Assembly: GCA_001899205.1 (NCBI GenBank) | Contig: MKVL01000010.1 | Span: 819,569 to 883,568, forward strand | Source of the DNA: Mesorhizobium sp. 65-26 | GTDB lineage: Bacteria > Pseudomonadota > Alphaproteobacteria > Rhizobiales > Rhizobiaceae | DNA length: 64,000 bases | Direction of reading: 5' to 3' | Shown here: one piece after another, positions 1 to 8,686 of the stretch | How positions within the stretch are numbered: position 1 is the first letter of the stretch | Layout of the letters: every line of letters begins with the position of its first letter | The notes under the pieces: model-generated | Told to the model about the DNA's origin: nothing | The model's database searches: none | What the model saw: only the letters and a program-made list of their open reading frames with translations | Position numbers and translations under genes: made by a program

Positions 1-188
1 TGCAGGCTGCCGCGGGCGGTGATCTCGACGATGCCGTTGCCATGGCGGAGGGCCGATTCGCAGAGTCCGATCAAGGATTTGGGAGACAAACCTCCAGCGA
101 CGGGGTTGAGCCTCGCCAACAGCCCGTCACCGGTCTGCATGGGTGCCTTCAGGGTCGGGCATGCGCCACGGCGAAGCTCAGCGGTCAT
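1..188 (-). CDS. cobG: Precorrin-3B synthase CobG, N-terminal part only
   Basis: Runs off the left edge of the window, leaving the first 62 residues or so. The reading frame begins MTAELRRGACPTLKAPMQTG and continues GDGLLARL, the N-terminal signature of nitrite/sulfite-reductase-like CobG (GACP..PM.TGDGLL.RL). CobG is a siroheme and [4Fe-4S] enzyme that makes precorrin-3B with O2 in the aerobic cobalamin pathway. Its ATG overlaps the cobN stop codon (ATGA), which implies translational coupling at the end of the cobN operon. The catalytic cysteines lie beyond the window and cannot be checked. Family assignment rests on the short N-terminus and on position next to cobN. Confidence 0.85.
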   Translation of the reverse strand, partial: MTAELRRGACPTLKAPMQTGDGLLARLNPVAGGLSPKSLIGLCESALRHGNGIVEITARGSL

Positions 189-3100
189 GCCGCCACCTCC
201 AGGGCACGGGCTTCCTCGATCAGCGCCGCCAGATCGTCATCGACGGCGTTGCGAAGCGGATGCCAGAGGCCGCGTCGTCGTGCCGACTGGAGCCGCTCGC
301 CGATGACCCTGGCGGCGGCCGGGTTCTCGCGCAAGATGAAGTCGCGGACTGCCGGATCGCCGACATAGGCATCGTGCACGGCGCCGATCAGCGTCCCTGA
401 TATCGCATGCGTCGTCTCGGCGAAGCCGACCAGCCGGTCGACGGTCTCGGCGAACTCCGAAGCGCCGCGCGGACCGTGGCGCATCTGGCCCGAGATGAAG
501 CGCGGATTGACGGCGCGGGCGCGAACCACGCGCGACACGGCCTCGCCAACCGAGCGCGGCCGTGGCTTTTGCGGGTCCGTCGTATCCAGGACGATGACGT
601 CGGCATTGCCGCCGATCGCGGCGAGCGCGGCCGAAAAGCCGCCGATGAAGGCGACGTCGGCCGAGCCTTCCAATATGTCGCGGCCGGGATCGTCGCCGGT
701 ATGGACCAGCAGGTCGGCGTCCGCGACCCGGTTTTCGAAGGCGCCGGGGATGGCGGTGGCTGTGCCTTCTGCGCCGCCATAGGCATGCGAGGTGGCGTCG
801 AGATAGGCGCGGCCGATCTCCTCGCGCGTGCCCCAGTCTCCGGTCGACAGCAGGTCCTCGACGCCGGCGCCGTAGGTTCCAGGCGAGGTGCCGAAGATGC
901 GCGGCCCGAGCTTGCCTTCGGCGCGGGCGCTGGCGGCCAGCGGGTTTTCGTCATCAGCCTCATCGCGGGCGGCGACGGCGTTGGCGGCCTCGTCGATGAG
1001 CGCGATCTGCGTCGGGAACATGTCGCGGAACAGGCCGGATATGCGCCAGGTGACGTCGACACGCGGCCGGCCGAGCGCCGCCGGCGGCAGCACCTCGATG
1101 CCGGTGACGCGGCCCGTCGCGGTATCCCATTGCGGCCGGCAGCCCATCAGCGCCAGCCCTTGCGCGATCTCCTCGCCGCCGGTTCGCAGCGAGGCCGAGC
1201 CCCACAGGTCGATGACCAGCGAGCGCGGCCAGTCGCCATGCGACTGCATATAGGCGCGCACGACTTCGTCGGCGGCCGCCTTGCCGAGGTCGAAGGCGGT
1301 GGCCGTCGGCATGGCGCGGGGGTCGGACGTGAAGAGGTTGCGTCCGGTCGGCAGCACGTCGGCGCGGCCGCGCGCCGGAGCGCCGGCGGGGCCTGCCGTC
1401 ACATGGCGGCCGTCGAGCGCGTCGAGAAGCGCCGCCTTCTCGGACGCCGCGCTTTGCAGGCGGGAGGGATCGATCTCCGTCTCCGTGGCACGCCCATAGA
1501 TGTGGAGCCCGTCCTTGATGGCGAAGTCCTTGAGGTCGCACAGCCATGCATCGATGCGGCGCAACGCTTCATCCGGCGCGTCGGTGCCGGTCACGCCCGC
1601 CTCCATGGCGAGACCCGTGCGCGTCGCCGTCTCGACGATCAGTCCGGCCAGCCGGTCGCGCCGGCGGCGGTCAAGCCCGTCGGCCTGGGCGTATTCGTCC
1701 ACCAGCCGCTCGAGCTTGTGCTGGTCCTCGCTGAGGCCGGCACCGGTCAGCGGCGGCGGCAGGTGTCCGAGCGTGATGGCGGCGATGCGGCGCTTGGCCT
1801 GCGCGGCCTCGCCCGGATTGGAGACGATGAAAGGATAGATGACGGGCAGGGCGCCCGTGACGATCTCGGGAAAACAGGCCTGGCTGAGCGCGACCGTCTT
1901 GCCCGGCAGCCATTCGAGCGTGCCATGGGCGCCGACATGAATGAGAGCGTGGACGCCGAGCAGCTTTCGCAGCCACAGGCCGAACGCGATCAGTTCATGG
2001 CGCGGCGGCAGAGACGGATCATGATAATCGGCGCGGCGGTCGGCCGAGCGCCCGCGATCGGGAGCAAGCGCCACGGTGATGTTGCCGAAGGTGGCGGCGC
2101 GGAACGGGAAGGCTGGCGCATGAACACCCCCCTCTGGCCTGCCGGCCATCTCCCCCGCAAGGGGGGAGATCAGCACTGTTGTCGACGGCTCTCCCGCTAC
2201 TACGCTGGTGATTGGCGAAAGCCGGGATGGAGGCGTAATCTCCCTCCCTGCGGGGGAGATGGCCGGCAGGCCAGAGGGGGGTGCCTCGTGCAATGCTATC
2301 CTGCCCCATGCCGCCTCCACGGCACCTCGCGCCGCATCCGGCAATTCGGCCGAAAGAGCGGCATAGTCCTTGTGGGCGAGTCCGTGCCCGCCGGTCTCCA
2401 GTGCATCGAGCAAGGCGCGGGGCGATTGCGGAATCCCTTCAACCCCATAGCCCTGTTCGCTGAGGTCATGCAGCATGGCGAGCACGCTGGACGGCACGTC
2501 GAGACCCACGGCGTAGCCGGTGCGGCCCGGGGCGCTGGGATAATCCGGGATGAGGATGGCAAGCTTGCGTTCGGCGCGCGTGGTGGCCTTGAGACGCAGA
2601 AAGGCGGCGATGCGGTTTGCCACCTGCACGACGCGATCAGCTTCCGGTCGATTGGCGAAGGCGCGGAAGCCGAGCGCCGGGTCAGCCTCGGCCTCGCCCT
2701 TGAATGACACCGCGCCCGCCAGGATGCGGCCGTCGAGTTCGGGCAGCACGACATGCATGGCGAGATCCGCGGGAGCCAGCCCGCGCTGGTTCGCCTCCCA
2801 GATGTCGCGGCGGGTGGTGGCGACGATGACCTGGAACACTGGCACGCCGGCACGGTCGAACAGCGTCCGGGCGCCGGGGTCGGCGCTGGACGCGAAAGCC
2901 GTGGCGGTGACGATGGCGGCTGGGTTCAGCGCGGCGATGGCGTCTTCGACAAAGGCCAGGGATGTCGGATCTTTCAGACTGGAGACGAAGATCGGAACCG
3001 GCGCCATGCCCTGCGAGCATAGCGCCTCGACCAACGCGTCGATGGGCGCGACGTCGGCGGCCAGCAGCATTGAACGGTAGAAGAGGATAGGGATGACGGG

Positions 3101-3694
3101 GGCGGCGTTTCCCTTCCCCTCGAGGGGGACCGGGACGACACCCCGGCCGGGTTCGTAATAGCCCGCCTTTGGTACGACGACCGGCTCGGAGACGGCCGCA
3201 TCCATGCCGGCGAGCCCTGCCAGCCTTTGCACCAGCGCCGCCATATTGGCCGGGCCGCCCTGGCGGAAATAACCGAGCAGCGCCTCCAGCTCGTCGCGCG
3301 GCAGCGTCGAGCCCTCGATCAGCCTGGGGTCCTCGTCATGGCTCTCGCCCGGCAACAGCGCCAGCTTGATGCCGCGCTCGCGGGCAACCGCCGCGAGCTG
3401 GTCGCAGCCATAGCGCCACCAGTCATAGCCGCCGAGGATGCGCACCAGGATCACCCTGGCATGGCGGGCGACGCTATCGATCCACAGGTCGACCGACATG
3501 GGATGGCGCAGGTCGCGCAGCGCCGCCAACCGCATCGAGGGCAGGCGCGCCGCGTCCGCCTGCCAGGCCTGGGCAAGGCCGGCGAGGTCGCTGTCGGTGA
3601 AGGACAGCGCCACCACGTCCGCCGGCTGCTGCCGCAGATCGACAGGCTCGACGAGGTCGTCGAGCGAGGCTGACGTGGTGGTGAGGATGTGCAT
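185..3694 (-). CDS. cobN: Cobaltochelatase subunit CobN
   Basis: Large subunit of the ATP-dependent cobaltochelatase CobNST, which inserts Co2+ into hydrogenobyrinic acid a,c-diamide. The 1169-residue product shows CobN/magnesium-chelatase H-type blocks, including ILGGYDWWRYG near residue 90, HVGAHGTLEWLPGK mid-protein, DVLPTGRN and FGTSPGTYGAGV later, and a complete C-terminus. Residues about 471-523 are encoded by a palindromic repeat inserted in frame (separate entry) just before the conserved FPFRAATFGN segment. Family members are usually around 1250-1280 residues, so this one is short even with the insert; the missing part seems to lie between HIYGRATE and LDALDGRHV. The start is 18 bp after the cobW stop and cobG overlaps the end. 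Conserved blocks on both sides stay in frame, so the gene probably still works. Confidence 0.95.
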   Translation of the reverse strand: MHILTTTSASLDDLVEPVDLRQQPADVVALSFTDSDLAGLAQAWQADAARLPSMRLAALRDLRHPMSVDLWIDSVARHARVILVRILGGYDWWRYGCDQLAAVARERGIKLALLPGESHDEDPRLIEGSTLPRDELEALLGYFRQGGPANMAALVQRLAGLAGMDAAVSEPVVVPKAGYYEPGRGVVPVPLEGKGNAAPVIPILFYRSMLLAADVAPIDALVEALCSQGMAPVPIFVSSLKDPTSLAFVEDAIAALNPAAIVTATAFASSADPGARTLFDRAGVPVFQVIVATTRRDIWEANQRGLAPADLAMHVVLPELDGRILAGAVSFKGEAEADPALGFRAFANRPEADRVVQVANRIAAFLRLKATTRAERKLAILIPDYPSAPGRTGYAVGLDVPSSVLAMLHDLSEQGYGVEGIPQSPRALLDALETGGHGLAHKDYAALSAELPDAARGAVEAAWGRIALHEAPPSGLPAISPAGREITPPSRLSPITSVVAGEPSTTVLISPLAGEMAGRPEGGVHAPAFPFRAATFGNITVALAPDRGRSADRRADYHDPSLPPRHELIAFGLWLRKLLGVHALIHVGAHGTLEWLPGKTVALSQACFPEIVTGALPVIYPFIVSNPGEAAQAKRRIAAITLGHLPPPLTGAGLSEDQHKLERLVDEYAQADGLDRRRRDRLAGLIVETATRTGLAMEAGVTGTDAPDEALRRIDAWLCDLKDFAIKDGLHIYGRATETEIDPSRLQSAASEKAALLDALDGRHVTAGPAGAPARGRADVLPTGRNLFTSDPRAMPTATAFDLGKAAADEVVRAYMQSHGDWPRSLVIDLWGSASLRTGGEEIAQGLALMGCRPQWDTATGRVTGIEVLPPAALGRPRVDVTWRISGLFRDMFPTQIALIDEAANAVAARDEADDENPLAASARAEGKLGPRIFGTSPGTYGAGVEDLLSTGDWGTREEIGRAYLDATSHAYGGAEGTATAIPGAFENRVADADLLVHTGDDPGRDILEGSADVAFIGGFSAALAAIGGNADVIVLDTTDPQKPRPRSVGEAVSRVVRARAVNPRFISGQMRHGPRGASEFAETVDRLVGFAETTHAISGTLIGAVHDAYVGDPAVRDFILRENPAAARVIGERLQSARRRGLWHPLRNAVDDDLAALIEEARALEVAA
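2125..2283. repeat. MITE-like palindromic element inside cobN
   Basis: A 159-bp element bounded by near-perfect inverted repeats of about 46 bp: 2125-2170 reads CACCCCCCTCTGGCCTGCCG and onward, and its reverse complement is at 2238-2283 with about two mismatches. Its length is exactly 53 codons, and on the cobN strand the frame is open throughout. It encodes motifs such as SPLAGEMAGRPEGG, which I associate with dispersed palindromic repeats in rhizobial genomes. No clear target-site duplication is visible. There is no transposase inside, so any movement would need help in trans. Confidence 0.85.
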
Positions 3695-3712
3695 CGTAAG
3701 TCCGGGTTCGCC

Positions 3713-4750
3713 TCAGCCGGCGAGAATACGCTCGATCGCCGGCCGGTTCAGCCCCTTGAGGCCGATGACGACGAGACGCGAGCGGCGGTCGTCTCCGGCG
3801 GTCCATGCGCGGTCATAGTAGTGGTTCACGCGCGGGCCGACGGCCTGGAGCAAAAGCCGCATCGGCTTGCCGCCGACCTCGACGAAGCCTTTCACGCGCA
3901 GCACGTTTTCCTGTTCAGCGGCGGTCGCGACACGCTTCGCCAACTCGTCCGGATTGGCAATCGAAGGTATGTCGACGATGAAGGTATCGAAATCGTCATG
4001 CTCGTGGTCGAATGCGCCGTCATGATGGGACTTGCGGTTCTCGATGTCGTCCTCGACGGCGAGGCCAAGGCCAAGTAGCACCGACGGATCGACCTTGCCA
4101 TGCGAACTCGGCACGATCTTCACGGCGCGGGCGGAGTGTTCGCCAATGATCGTGTTGGCGCGGGCCGAACCGGCGGCGTCCATCAGGTCGCTCTTCGACA
4201 GAATGATCAGGTCGGCGCAGGCGATCTGGTCCTCGAACACTTCCTCGATCGGATCGTCATGGTCGAGGCTCTCGTCCTGCGCACGCTGCGCCTGCAGGGC
4301 CTCCATGTCGTCGGCGACGCGGCCTTCGGCCAGCGCCGGGCCGTCGACCACGGCGATTACGCCATCGACGGTCACGCGGCTCTTCACCGTCGGCCATTGG
4401 AAAGCCTGAACCAGCGGCTTGGGCAAGGCGAGGCCCGAGGTTTCGATGAGGATATGGTCGACCTTCGGCGTCAGCGACAGGATCTGGTCGAGCGCCGGCA
4501 CGAAATCGTCCGCCACGGTGCAGCAGATGCAGCCATTGGCCAGTTCGACGATGTTTTCCTCCGGGCAGGTGTCGATGCCGCAGCCTTTCAGGATCTCGCC
4601 ATCGATGCCGATATCGCCGAATTCGTTGACGATGATGGCAATGCGCTTGCCGCCTGCGTTTTCCAGGAGGTGGCGGACCAGCGTCGTCTTGCCGGCGCCG
4701 AGGAAGCCAGTGACGACGGTGCAGGGAACGCGCGATACGGAAGCGGTCAT
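3713..4750 (-). CDS. cobW: CobW, G3E-family P-loop GTPase/metallochaperone
   Basis: Member of the G3E family (CobW/UreG/HypB), thought to deliver cobalt for corrin assembly. The 345 residues show Walker A GFLGAGKTT near residue 15, the NEFGD switch segment, the metal-binding CxCC motif (NGCICCTV) near residue 73, and a base-recognition SKSD in place of the usual NKxD. A His/Asp-rich stretch near residue 240 (HHDGAFDHEHDD) precedes the CobW C-terminal domain. It sits between DUF1636 (2-nt gap) and cobN (18 bp) under the upstream cobalamin riboswitch. The pairing with cobN is the classical alphaproteobacterial arrangement, so CobW is preferred over zinc-type COG0523 paralogues. Confidence 0.95.
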   Translation of the reverse strand: MTASVSRVPCTVVTGFLGAGKTTLVRHLLENAGGKRIAIIVNEFGDIGIDGEILKGCGIDTCPEENIVELANGCICCTVADDFVPALDQILSLTPKVDHILIETSGLALPKPLVQAFQWPTVKSRVTVDGVIAVVDGPALAEGRVADDMEALQAQRAQDESLDHDDPIEEVFEDQIACADLIILSKSDLMDAAGSARANTIIGEHSARAVKIVPSSHGKVDPSVLLGLGLAVEDDIENRKSHHDGAFDHEHDDFDTFIVDIPSIANPDELAKRVATAAEQENVLRVKGFVEVGGKPMRLLLQAVGPRVNHYYDRAWTAGDDRRSRLVVIGLKGLNRPAIERILAG

Positions 4751-4752
4751 GA

Positions 4753-5172
4753 TCAGTCCTTCAGGATGTCGAGGGGCGGGATGCGGGCGACGAGGCCACG
4801 CTTGAGGGAATCAGGCCGGCCACGCCAGGGGATAAGGCCGTCGGTCGAGGTGGCGAAGAGTTTCGCGCCGACGACGAGGTCGGCGCCGCTCGTCTCGGTC
4901 AGGTCGCCGAAGACGTAGCTCCAGCAACCGTCGCGCAGCAAGGCAGCGCTCAGGCGGCGCTTGCAATTGCCCAGGCACTCGACGGTGCGGATGCTGATCT
5001 GGTCTTGCGCCGCGGCAAGGCGCGCGTCCTCCGCAAGCAGCGCGCCGGCGCGCGGGTGGGCGTCCGAGCCGGTCGCGTCACGACAGGAGGAGCAGACGAT
5101 GACGGTGACATCGTCCAACGGATCGGACGGAAGGTCCTCGTCTTTTGCCGGAAAACTGCCGTTGCGATCCAA
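4753..5172 (-). CDS. DUF1636 putative metal-binding protein
   Basis: First gene behind the riboswitch. Four cysteines stand out: IVCSSCRD near the N-terminus and VECLGNCKRR mid-protein, a thioredoxin-like [2Fe-2S]-type pattern typical of DUF1636 proteins in cobalamin operons. Biochemical role unknown; a part in cobalt handling or redox is inferred from context. The open frame reaches a GTG at 5220 with no ribosome-binding site, directly at the riboswitch 3' end. I prefer the TTG at 5172, which has AAGGAG seven bases upstream and gives 139 residues starting (M)DRNGSFPAK. The stop is two bases before the cobW start. Confidence 0.8.
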   Translation of the reverse strand: MDRNGSFPAKDEDLPSDPLDDVTVIVCSSCRDATGSDAHPRAGALLAEDARLAAAQDQISIRTVECLGNCKRRLSAALLRDGCWSYVFGDLTETSGADLVVGAKLFATSTDGLIPWRGRPDSLKRGLVARIPPLDILKD

Positions 5173-5225
5173 AACCAGGCTCCTTGCCCGGAAAACCCGC
5201 CGGACGATCGGATACTTCACGTCAC

Positions 5226-5404
5226 GGACGGCAGGTCTCCTGGCTCGCGGTTCATCGCCTCGAATGCCGCCTTCCCGGGAACATCCCAGTGGTTTTCGGC
5301 CGAGGCTCGTCGCTTACAGTTGCGGGGACAGCCGCGGATTTGAGACCGAGATCCCGCACCGCATTCCCTCTTAGCCCTTCCCATTGAAGAGAAGAGACCG
5401 TCTG
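5226..5404 (-). promoter_or_regulatory. Cobalamin (B12) riboswitch
   Basis: Read on the minus strand, this leader carries the landmarks of the AdoCbl riboswitch: the B12 box at 5300-5330 (GCAACTGTAAGCGACGAGCC), then ACCACTGGGATGTTCCCGGGAAGGC split by a short loop, GCGATGAACCGCGAGCCAGG and the closing AGACCTGCCGTC near 5228. It lies between a good promoter and the DUF1636-cobW-cobN-cobG operon, so adenosylcobalamin should switch the operon off. I see no U-tract terminator after it, so control of translation initiation is likelier than attenuation (inference). Confidence 0.9.
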
Positions 5405-5410
5405 GGCCGG

Positions 5411-5439
5411 ATTTAGGCTCTTGCGGGGAGTTGTGTCAA
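5411..5439 (-). promoter_or_regulatory. Promoter of the cobW-cobN operon
   Basis: On the minus strand a perfect -35 TTGACA (5439-5434) is followed after exactly 17 bases by CTAAAT (5416-5411), a good alphaproteobacterial housekeeping-type pair. A start site near 5404 falls just ahead of the riboswitch. Confidence 0.7.
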
Positions 5440-5476
5440 CGCGCGGCTACGACATGGCGATGTCGGCCAGATGCTG

Positions 5477-6160
5477 TCATGTGGGGAGGGCCAAGATAAC
5501 TTGCCTGACTGCTTGATAGCCACCACCATGGTCCCAGTCATGGCTGAGGGCTAGGTCCTGTCCTTCTTGCCAAACCTTATTGTCCAGAAGGACCTCGGAG
5601 CAAATAAGCTCGCCTTTTAAGGCTGCAAAAAAAGTGCGTACAAAATGACTGCCGGGGGAAACGGAGGCTGTGAAGAGCTTTTCCAGCTTGGTGTAGAATG
5701 TTGGATAACCCCGGTTCAGCGAACATAGCTCGGTGGTGGCCTGGGAAATGACCGGTCCACCATAGATTCTCCAGCGACGATTTTTTTGCCAGGCCTTCCA
5801 ACCGGGACTGCTTTGCTGCCAAATCCCAACTTCGGCCTGCATGTTGTTGCAGACATGATCGGCCAATCCTTCGATTGCCACGTGGAAGACGCCACGGAGA
5901 AATTTTTCAAACGCCTGATTTAACTCTTGTTCGGGCGTGTCGCCGAAGCCAGCAAAGGATTCAATGACTGGCTGAACATCCAGCCGTGGAGAAAAAATGT
6001 AGATCTCGAGGACCAGCCGGCCAGCCCCCGTCTGGAACACCTCAGCCTCAAACCGGAGTTGCTCCGCCTGAAGCACAACGTCTTGATCTCTACGGACTGC
6101 ATCGATTCCATGCGCAATCAATGCGCCGTGGATCATGTCGAGCACTTTGTCCGATGCCAT
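5477..6160 (-). CDS. Uncharacterised protein, DUF6348-like
   Basis: A 227-residue protein of unknown function. A segment around residues 65-95 (VIESFAGFGDTPEQELNQAF, then KFLRGVFHV) resembles my recollection of DUF6348, a family without assigned activity; this needs a profile search. It has no signal peptide or membrane segment and is rich in Trp, Gln and Phe. Base composition is visibly lower in G+C than the flanking cob and ycaQ genes, which suggests acquisition by transfer. It starts ATGGCATCGGAC with no strong ribosome-binding site and stands alone behind the divergent cob promoter region. Confidence 0.65.
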   Translation of the reverse strand: MASDKVLDMIHGALIAHGIDAVRRDQDVVLQAEQLRFEAEVFQTGAGRLVLEIYIFSPRLDVQPVIESFAGFGDTPEQELNQAFEKFLRGVFHVAIEGLADHVCNNMQAEVGIWQQSSPGWKAWQKNRRWRIYGGPVISQATTELCSLNRGYPTFYTKLEKLFTASVSPGSHFVRTFFAALKGELICSEVLLDNKVWQEGQDLALSHDWDHGGGYQAVRQVILALPT

Positions 6161-6214
6161 TGCACAACCTACGAGGCTTCCTGGAGTGTCTATGACAGAC
6201 GCTGCAGAGGTTGC

Positions 6215-7411
6215 CTATCTCCTCTCGTCAGCCAACGCCGGGCCGAGATCACCGGCAGGCGTCACCTCGATGCGCTCCAGCCCGAGCCAACCCTGCATCT
6301 GCTTCAACTCCTCGAAGAGTTGGGCGGCCGTGTCCGCGGGCGCGCAGGGCTCGGCATAACTGGCGTGGACGCGCAGCACGCTGGCGGGGCGGTCGGCCCT
6401 GAGGTCGATGCGCGCCACGATCCGGTCGCCGAGCAGGAACGGCAGGACGTAGTAGCCGTACTGGCGCTTGTCGGCCGGCGTGTAGATCTCGATGCGATAG
6501 CGGAAATCGAACAGCCGCTCGGTGCGCGAGCGTTCGAAGACGATCGGGTCGAACGGGGCAAGCAGCGCGCGCGCATCGATCCTGCGCGGCATGCGGGCAT
6601 CCCGGTGCAGGTAGGCCGGCTTGTCCCAGCCTTCGACGCGCACGGGCAGGAGCTCGCCCGCCTCGACCAGTTCTTCTAGCCGCCCCTTCATATCGGCCGG
6701 CGACAGGCGGAAATAGTCACGCAGGTCACCCGCCGTGGCGATGCCGTGCGCGCGGGCCGAAATGCGCAGGAGTTCGCGGTGCGCGTCTTCGGCCGACGGC
6801 ACGGGCATGTCGAGGACGGCCTGCGGCAGCACGCGTTCCGGCAGGTCGTAGTGCCGTTCGAAGCCCCTGCGGTGGGCCGTGGTGATGCGGCCGGCCCAGA
6901 ACAGCCATTCGAAGGCGTGCTTGGCGTGGCTCCAGCCCCACCAGCCGCCCGAGCCTTTCTGGCCCTCCAGGGCGGAAGCGGGGATCGGTCCACCCTCGGC
7001 GACCTGGCGATGGATCTCTTCTATATAGGCGGCGTGCTCGCGTCCCCATTTGGCGAGGCCGAGATACATTTCGTCGCCGCGCGAGGCCCGCTCCATGCGC
7101 CAGCGCATCAGCGGCCAGGTCTCGACAGGCAGGAACGAGGCCTCGTGCGCCCAGTATTCGAAGACCGTGCGCTTGCGCGTGACGGAGGCGTTATCGAGCA
7201 GGGCCATGGGGTAGGGGCCAAGCCGCGAATAGAGCGGCATATAGTGCGCGCGCACCACCGCGCTGACGGAATCGATCTGCAGCAGGCCGGTTCGCGACAG
7301 CACCCGGGCGAAGTGGCGGCGGTCAGGCGTGCCGACCGGTTTCGGGTCGACGAAGCCCTGCGCGCCGAGCGCGATGCGGCGGGCGGCGGCGGCAGAGATT
7401 TTTTCCTTCAT
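6215..7411 (-). CDS. YcaQ-like winged-helix DNA-binding protein (HTH_42)
   Basis: A 398-residue member of the YcaQ/AlkX winged-helix family, some of which are DNA glycosylases that unhook interstrand crosslinks. Recognisable blocks are LLQIDSVSAV near residue 45, EYWAHEASFLP near 120, a GWWGWSHAKHAFEWLFWAGR segment around 160-180, and the C-terminal ALLAPFDPIVFERSRTERLF block. The QID near the N-terminus matches the QxD-type catalytic motif of the family. It is transcribed away from nuoA and appears monocistronic. Glycosylase activity is inferred from family. Confidence 0.85.
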   Translation of the reverse strand: MKEKISAAAARRIALGAQGFVDPKPVGTPDRRHFARVLSRTGLLQIDSVSAVVRAHYMPLYSRLGPYPMALLDNASVTRKRTVFEYWAHEASFLPVETWPLMRWRMERASRGDEMYLGLAKWGREHAAYIEEIHRQVAEGGPIPASALEGQKGSGGWWGWSHAKHAFEWLFWAGRITTAHRRGFERHYDLPERVLPQAVLDMPVPSAEDAHRELLRISARAHGIATAGDLRDYFRLSPADMKGRLEELVEAGELLPVRVEGWDKPAYLHRDARMPRRIDARALLAPFDPIVFERSRTERLFDFRYRIEIYTPADKRQYGYYVLPFLLGDRIVARIDLRADRPASVLRVHASYAEPCAPADTAAQLFEELKQMQGWLGLERIEVTPAGDLGPALADERR

Positions 7412-7743
7412 GCCGAGGCTGTCCTCATAATACGGGAGTGCCGTTAGGGCAGGTGATTCCGCTCATGCTAGCAGGGTTTACGCGGGTTCCATGTCAGGAG
7501 AGAAAAGTGGAGTAAAAAGCGAAGGAAATCAAACGAGAGCGGATCGGACCAGTTTGCGCGCATAAGCCGTCCAGCGCCGCTTTTTGAACAAGGTTTGACT
7601 TGCTTCGCCGGAAGGGCTGCGCTAACCCTCGCCGCGTTGCAGCATAGGCCCCCTTCAAACGGTTCAGCGGTAAAACTGTCACGCTTCCGCAACAGGGTCT
7701 GGTGCTGTAATCAGTGTGATTGGCGCCAACGGAAAGCCGCAGC
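7412..7743. other. Divergent ycaQ/nuoA intergenic region
   Basis: A 332-bp spacer with no credible gene. It must hold the nuo promoter. A TTGACT at 7595-7600 is the best -35 candidate, but the nearest -10-like CTAACC is about 21 bases away, so I do not call the promoter. The nuoA start is preceded by GGAAAG. Confidence 0.5.
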
Positions 7744-8109
7744 ATGAACGCACTTCTCAGTTCGTACCTGCCCATCGTCCTCTTCATAGGAGTGGCGCTG
7801 GTGGTGGGGCTTGCTCTGCTCGTGGCGCCGTTCCTGGTCGCCTACCGCAATCCAGACCCTGAGAAGCTGTCCGCCTACGAGTGCGGTTTCAACTCGTTCG
7901 ATGATGCCCGCATGAAATTCGACATCCGCTTCTACCTTGTGTCGATCCTGTTCATCATCTTCGATCTCGAAGTGGCCTTCCTGTTCCCGTGGGCGGTCTC
8001 CTTCTCGAAAATCGGCATGCTGGGCTTCTGGTCGATGATGGTCTTCCTCGCTGTGCTGACCATCGGCTTTGCCTATGAATGGAAAAAAGGAGCGCTGGAA
8101 TGGGATTGA
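7744..8109 (+). CDS. nuoA: NADH-quinone oxidoreductase subunit A
   Basis: Small membrane subunit of respiratory complex I, at the joint between the peripheral and membrane arms. The 121 residues form three hydrophobic helices (about 8-30, 60-82, 90-112) with the conserved loop [20 protein letters not shown] and the [14 protein letters not shown] helix. The ATG at 7744 follows GGAAAGCCGCAGC; an upstream TTG in frame is rejected. First gene of the 14-subunit nuo operon. nuoB overlaps its end by ten bases. Confidence 0.97.
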   Translation: MNALLSSYLPIVLFIGVALVVGLALLVAPFLVAYRNPDPEKLSAYECGFNSFDDARMKFDIRFYLVSILFIIFDLEVAFLFPWAVSFSKIGMLGFWSMMVFLAVLTIGFAYEWKKGALEWD

Positions 8110-8681
8110 ACGACAGTTCCGGCACCCTCGTCGCGCCGAAGCCGAAGGGCATCATCGATCCCAACACGGGCAGGCCGGTGGGTGAGGACGATCCCTTCTT
8201 CCTGGAAATCAACAACGAGCTTGCCGACAAGGGCTTTCTCGTCACCTCGACCGAGGCGCTCATCACCTGGGCGCGCAGCGGCTCGCTGATGTTCATGACG
8301 TTCGGCCTCGCTTGCTGCGCGGTCGAGATGATCCATACCTCGATGCCGCGCTACGACTCGGAGCGCTTCGGCGTCGCGCCGCGCGCGTCTCCGCGCCAGT
8401 CCGACATCATGATCGTGGCGGGCACGCTGACCAACAAGATGGCGCCGGCGCTGCGCAAGGTCTACGACCAGATGCCCGAGCCGCGCTACGTCATCTCCAT
8501 GGGCTCCTGCGCCAATGGCGGGGGCTACTACCACTATTCCTATTCGGTGGTGCGCGGCTGCGACCGCATCGTGCCCGTCGACATCTACGTGCCCGGCTGC
8601 CCGCCGAGCGCGGAAGCGCTGCTCTACGGCATTCTCCTTCTGCAGAAGAAGATTCGCCGCACCGGCACGATCGAGCGGTAA
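8100..8681 (+). CDS. nuoB: NADH-quinone oxidoreductase subunit B
   Basis: Carries the terminal [4Fe-4S] cluster N2, which hands electrons to quinone. The 193 residues keep the four ligands: adjacent Cys72-Cys73 in [10 protein letters not shown], Cys137 in [10 protein letters not shown] and Cys167 in VPGCPPS. The start at 8100 is chosen because GGAG lies about nine bases upstream and the resulting N-terminus MGLNDSSG fits the family; it overlaps nuoA in another frame. The short proline-rich N-terminal tail is typical of alphaproteobacterial NuoB. Confidence 0.97.
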   Translation: MGLNDSSGTLVAPKPKGIIDPNTGRPVGEDDPFFLEINNELADKGFLVTSTEALITWARSGSLMFMTFGLACCAVEMIHTSMPRYDSERFGVAPRASPRQSDIMIVAGTLTNKMAPALRKVYDQMPEPRYVISMGSCANGGGYYHYSYSVVRGCDRIVPVDIYVPGCPPSAEALLYGILLLQKKIRRTGTIER

Positions 8682-8686
8682 GGCTG

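Noticed and set aside
407-2707. 766-codon open frame antisense to cobN
   Set aside because: A third-position shadow in G+C-rich DNA. The cobN frame carries recognisable family motifs while this one is Arg/Gly/Ala-rich without domains.
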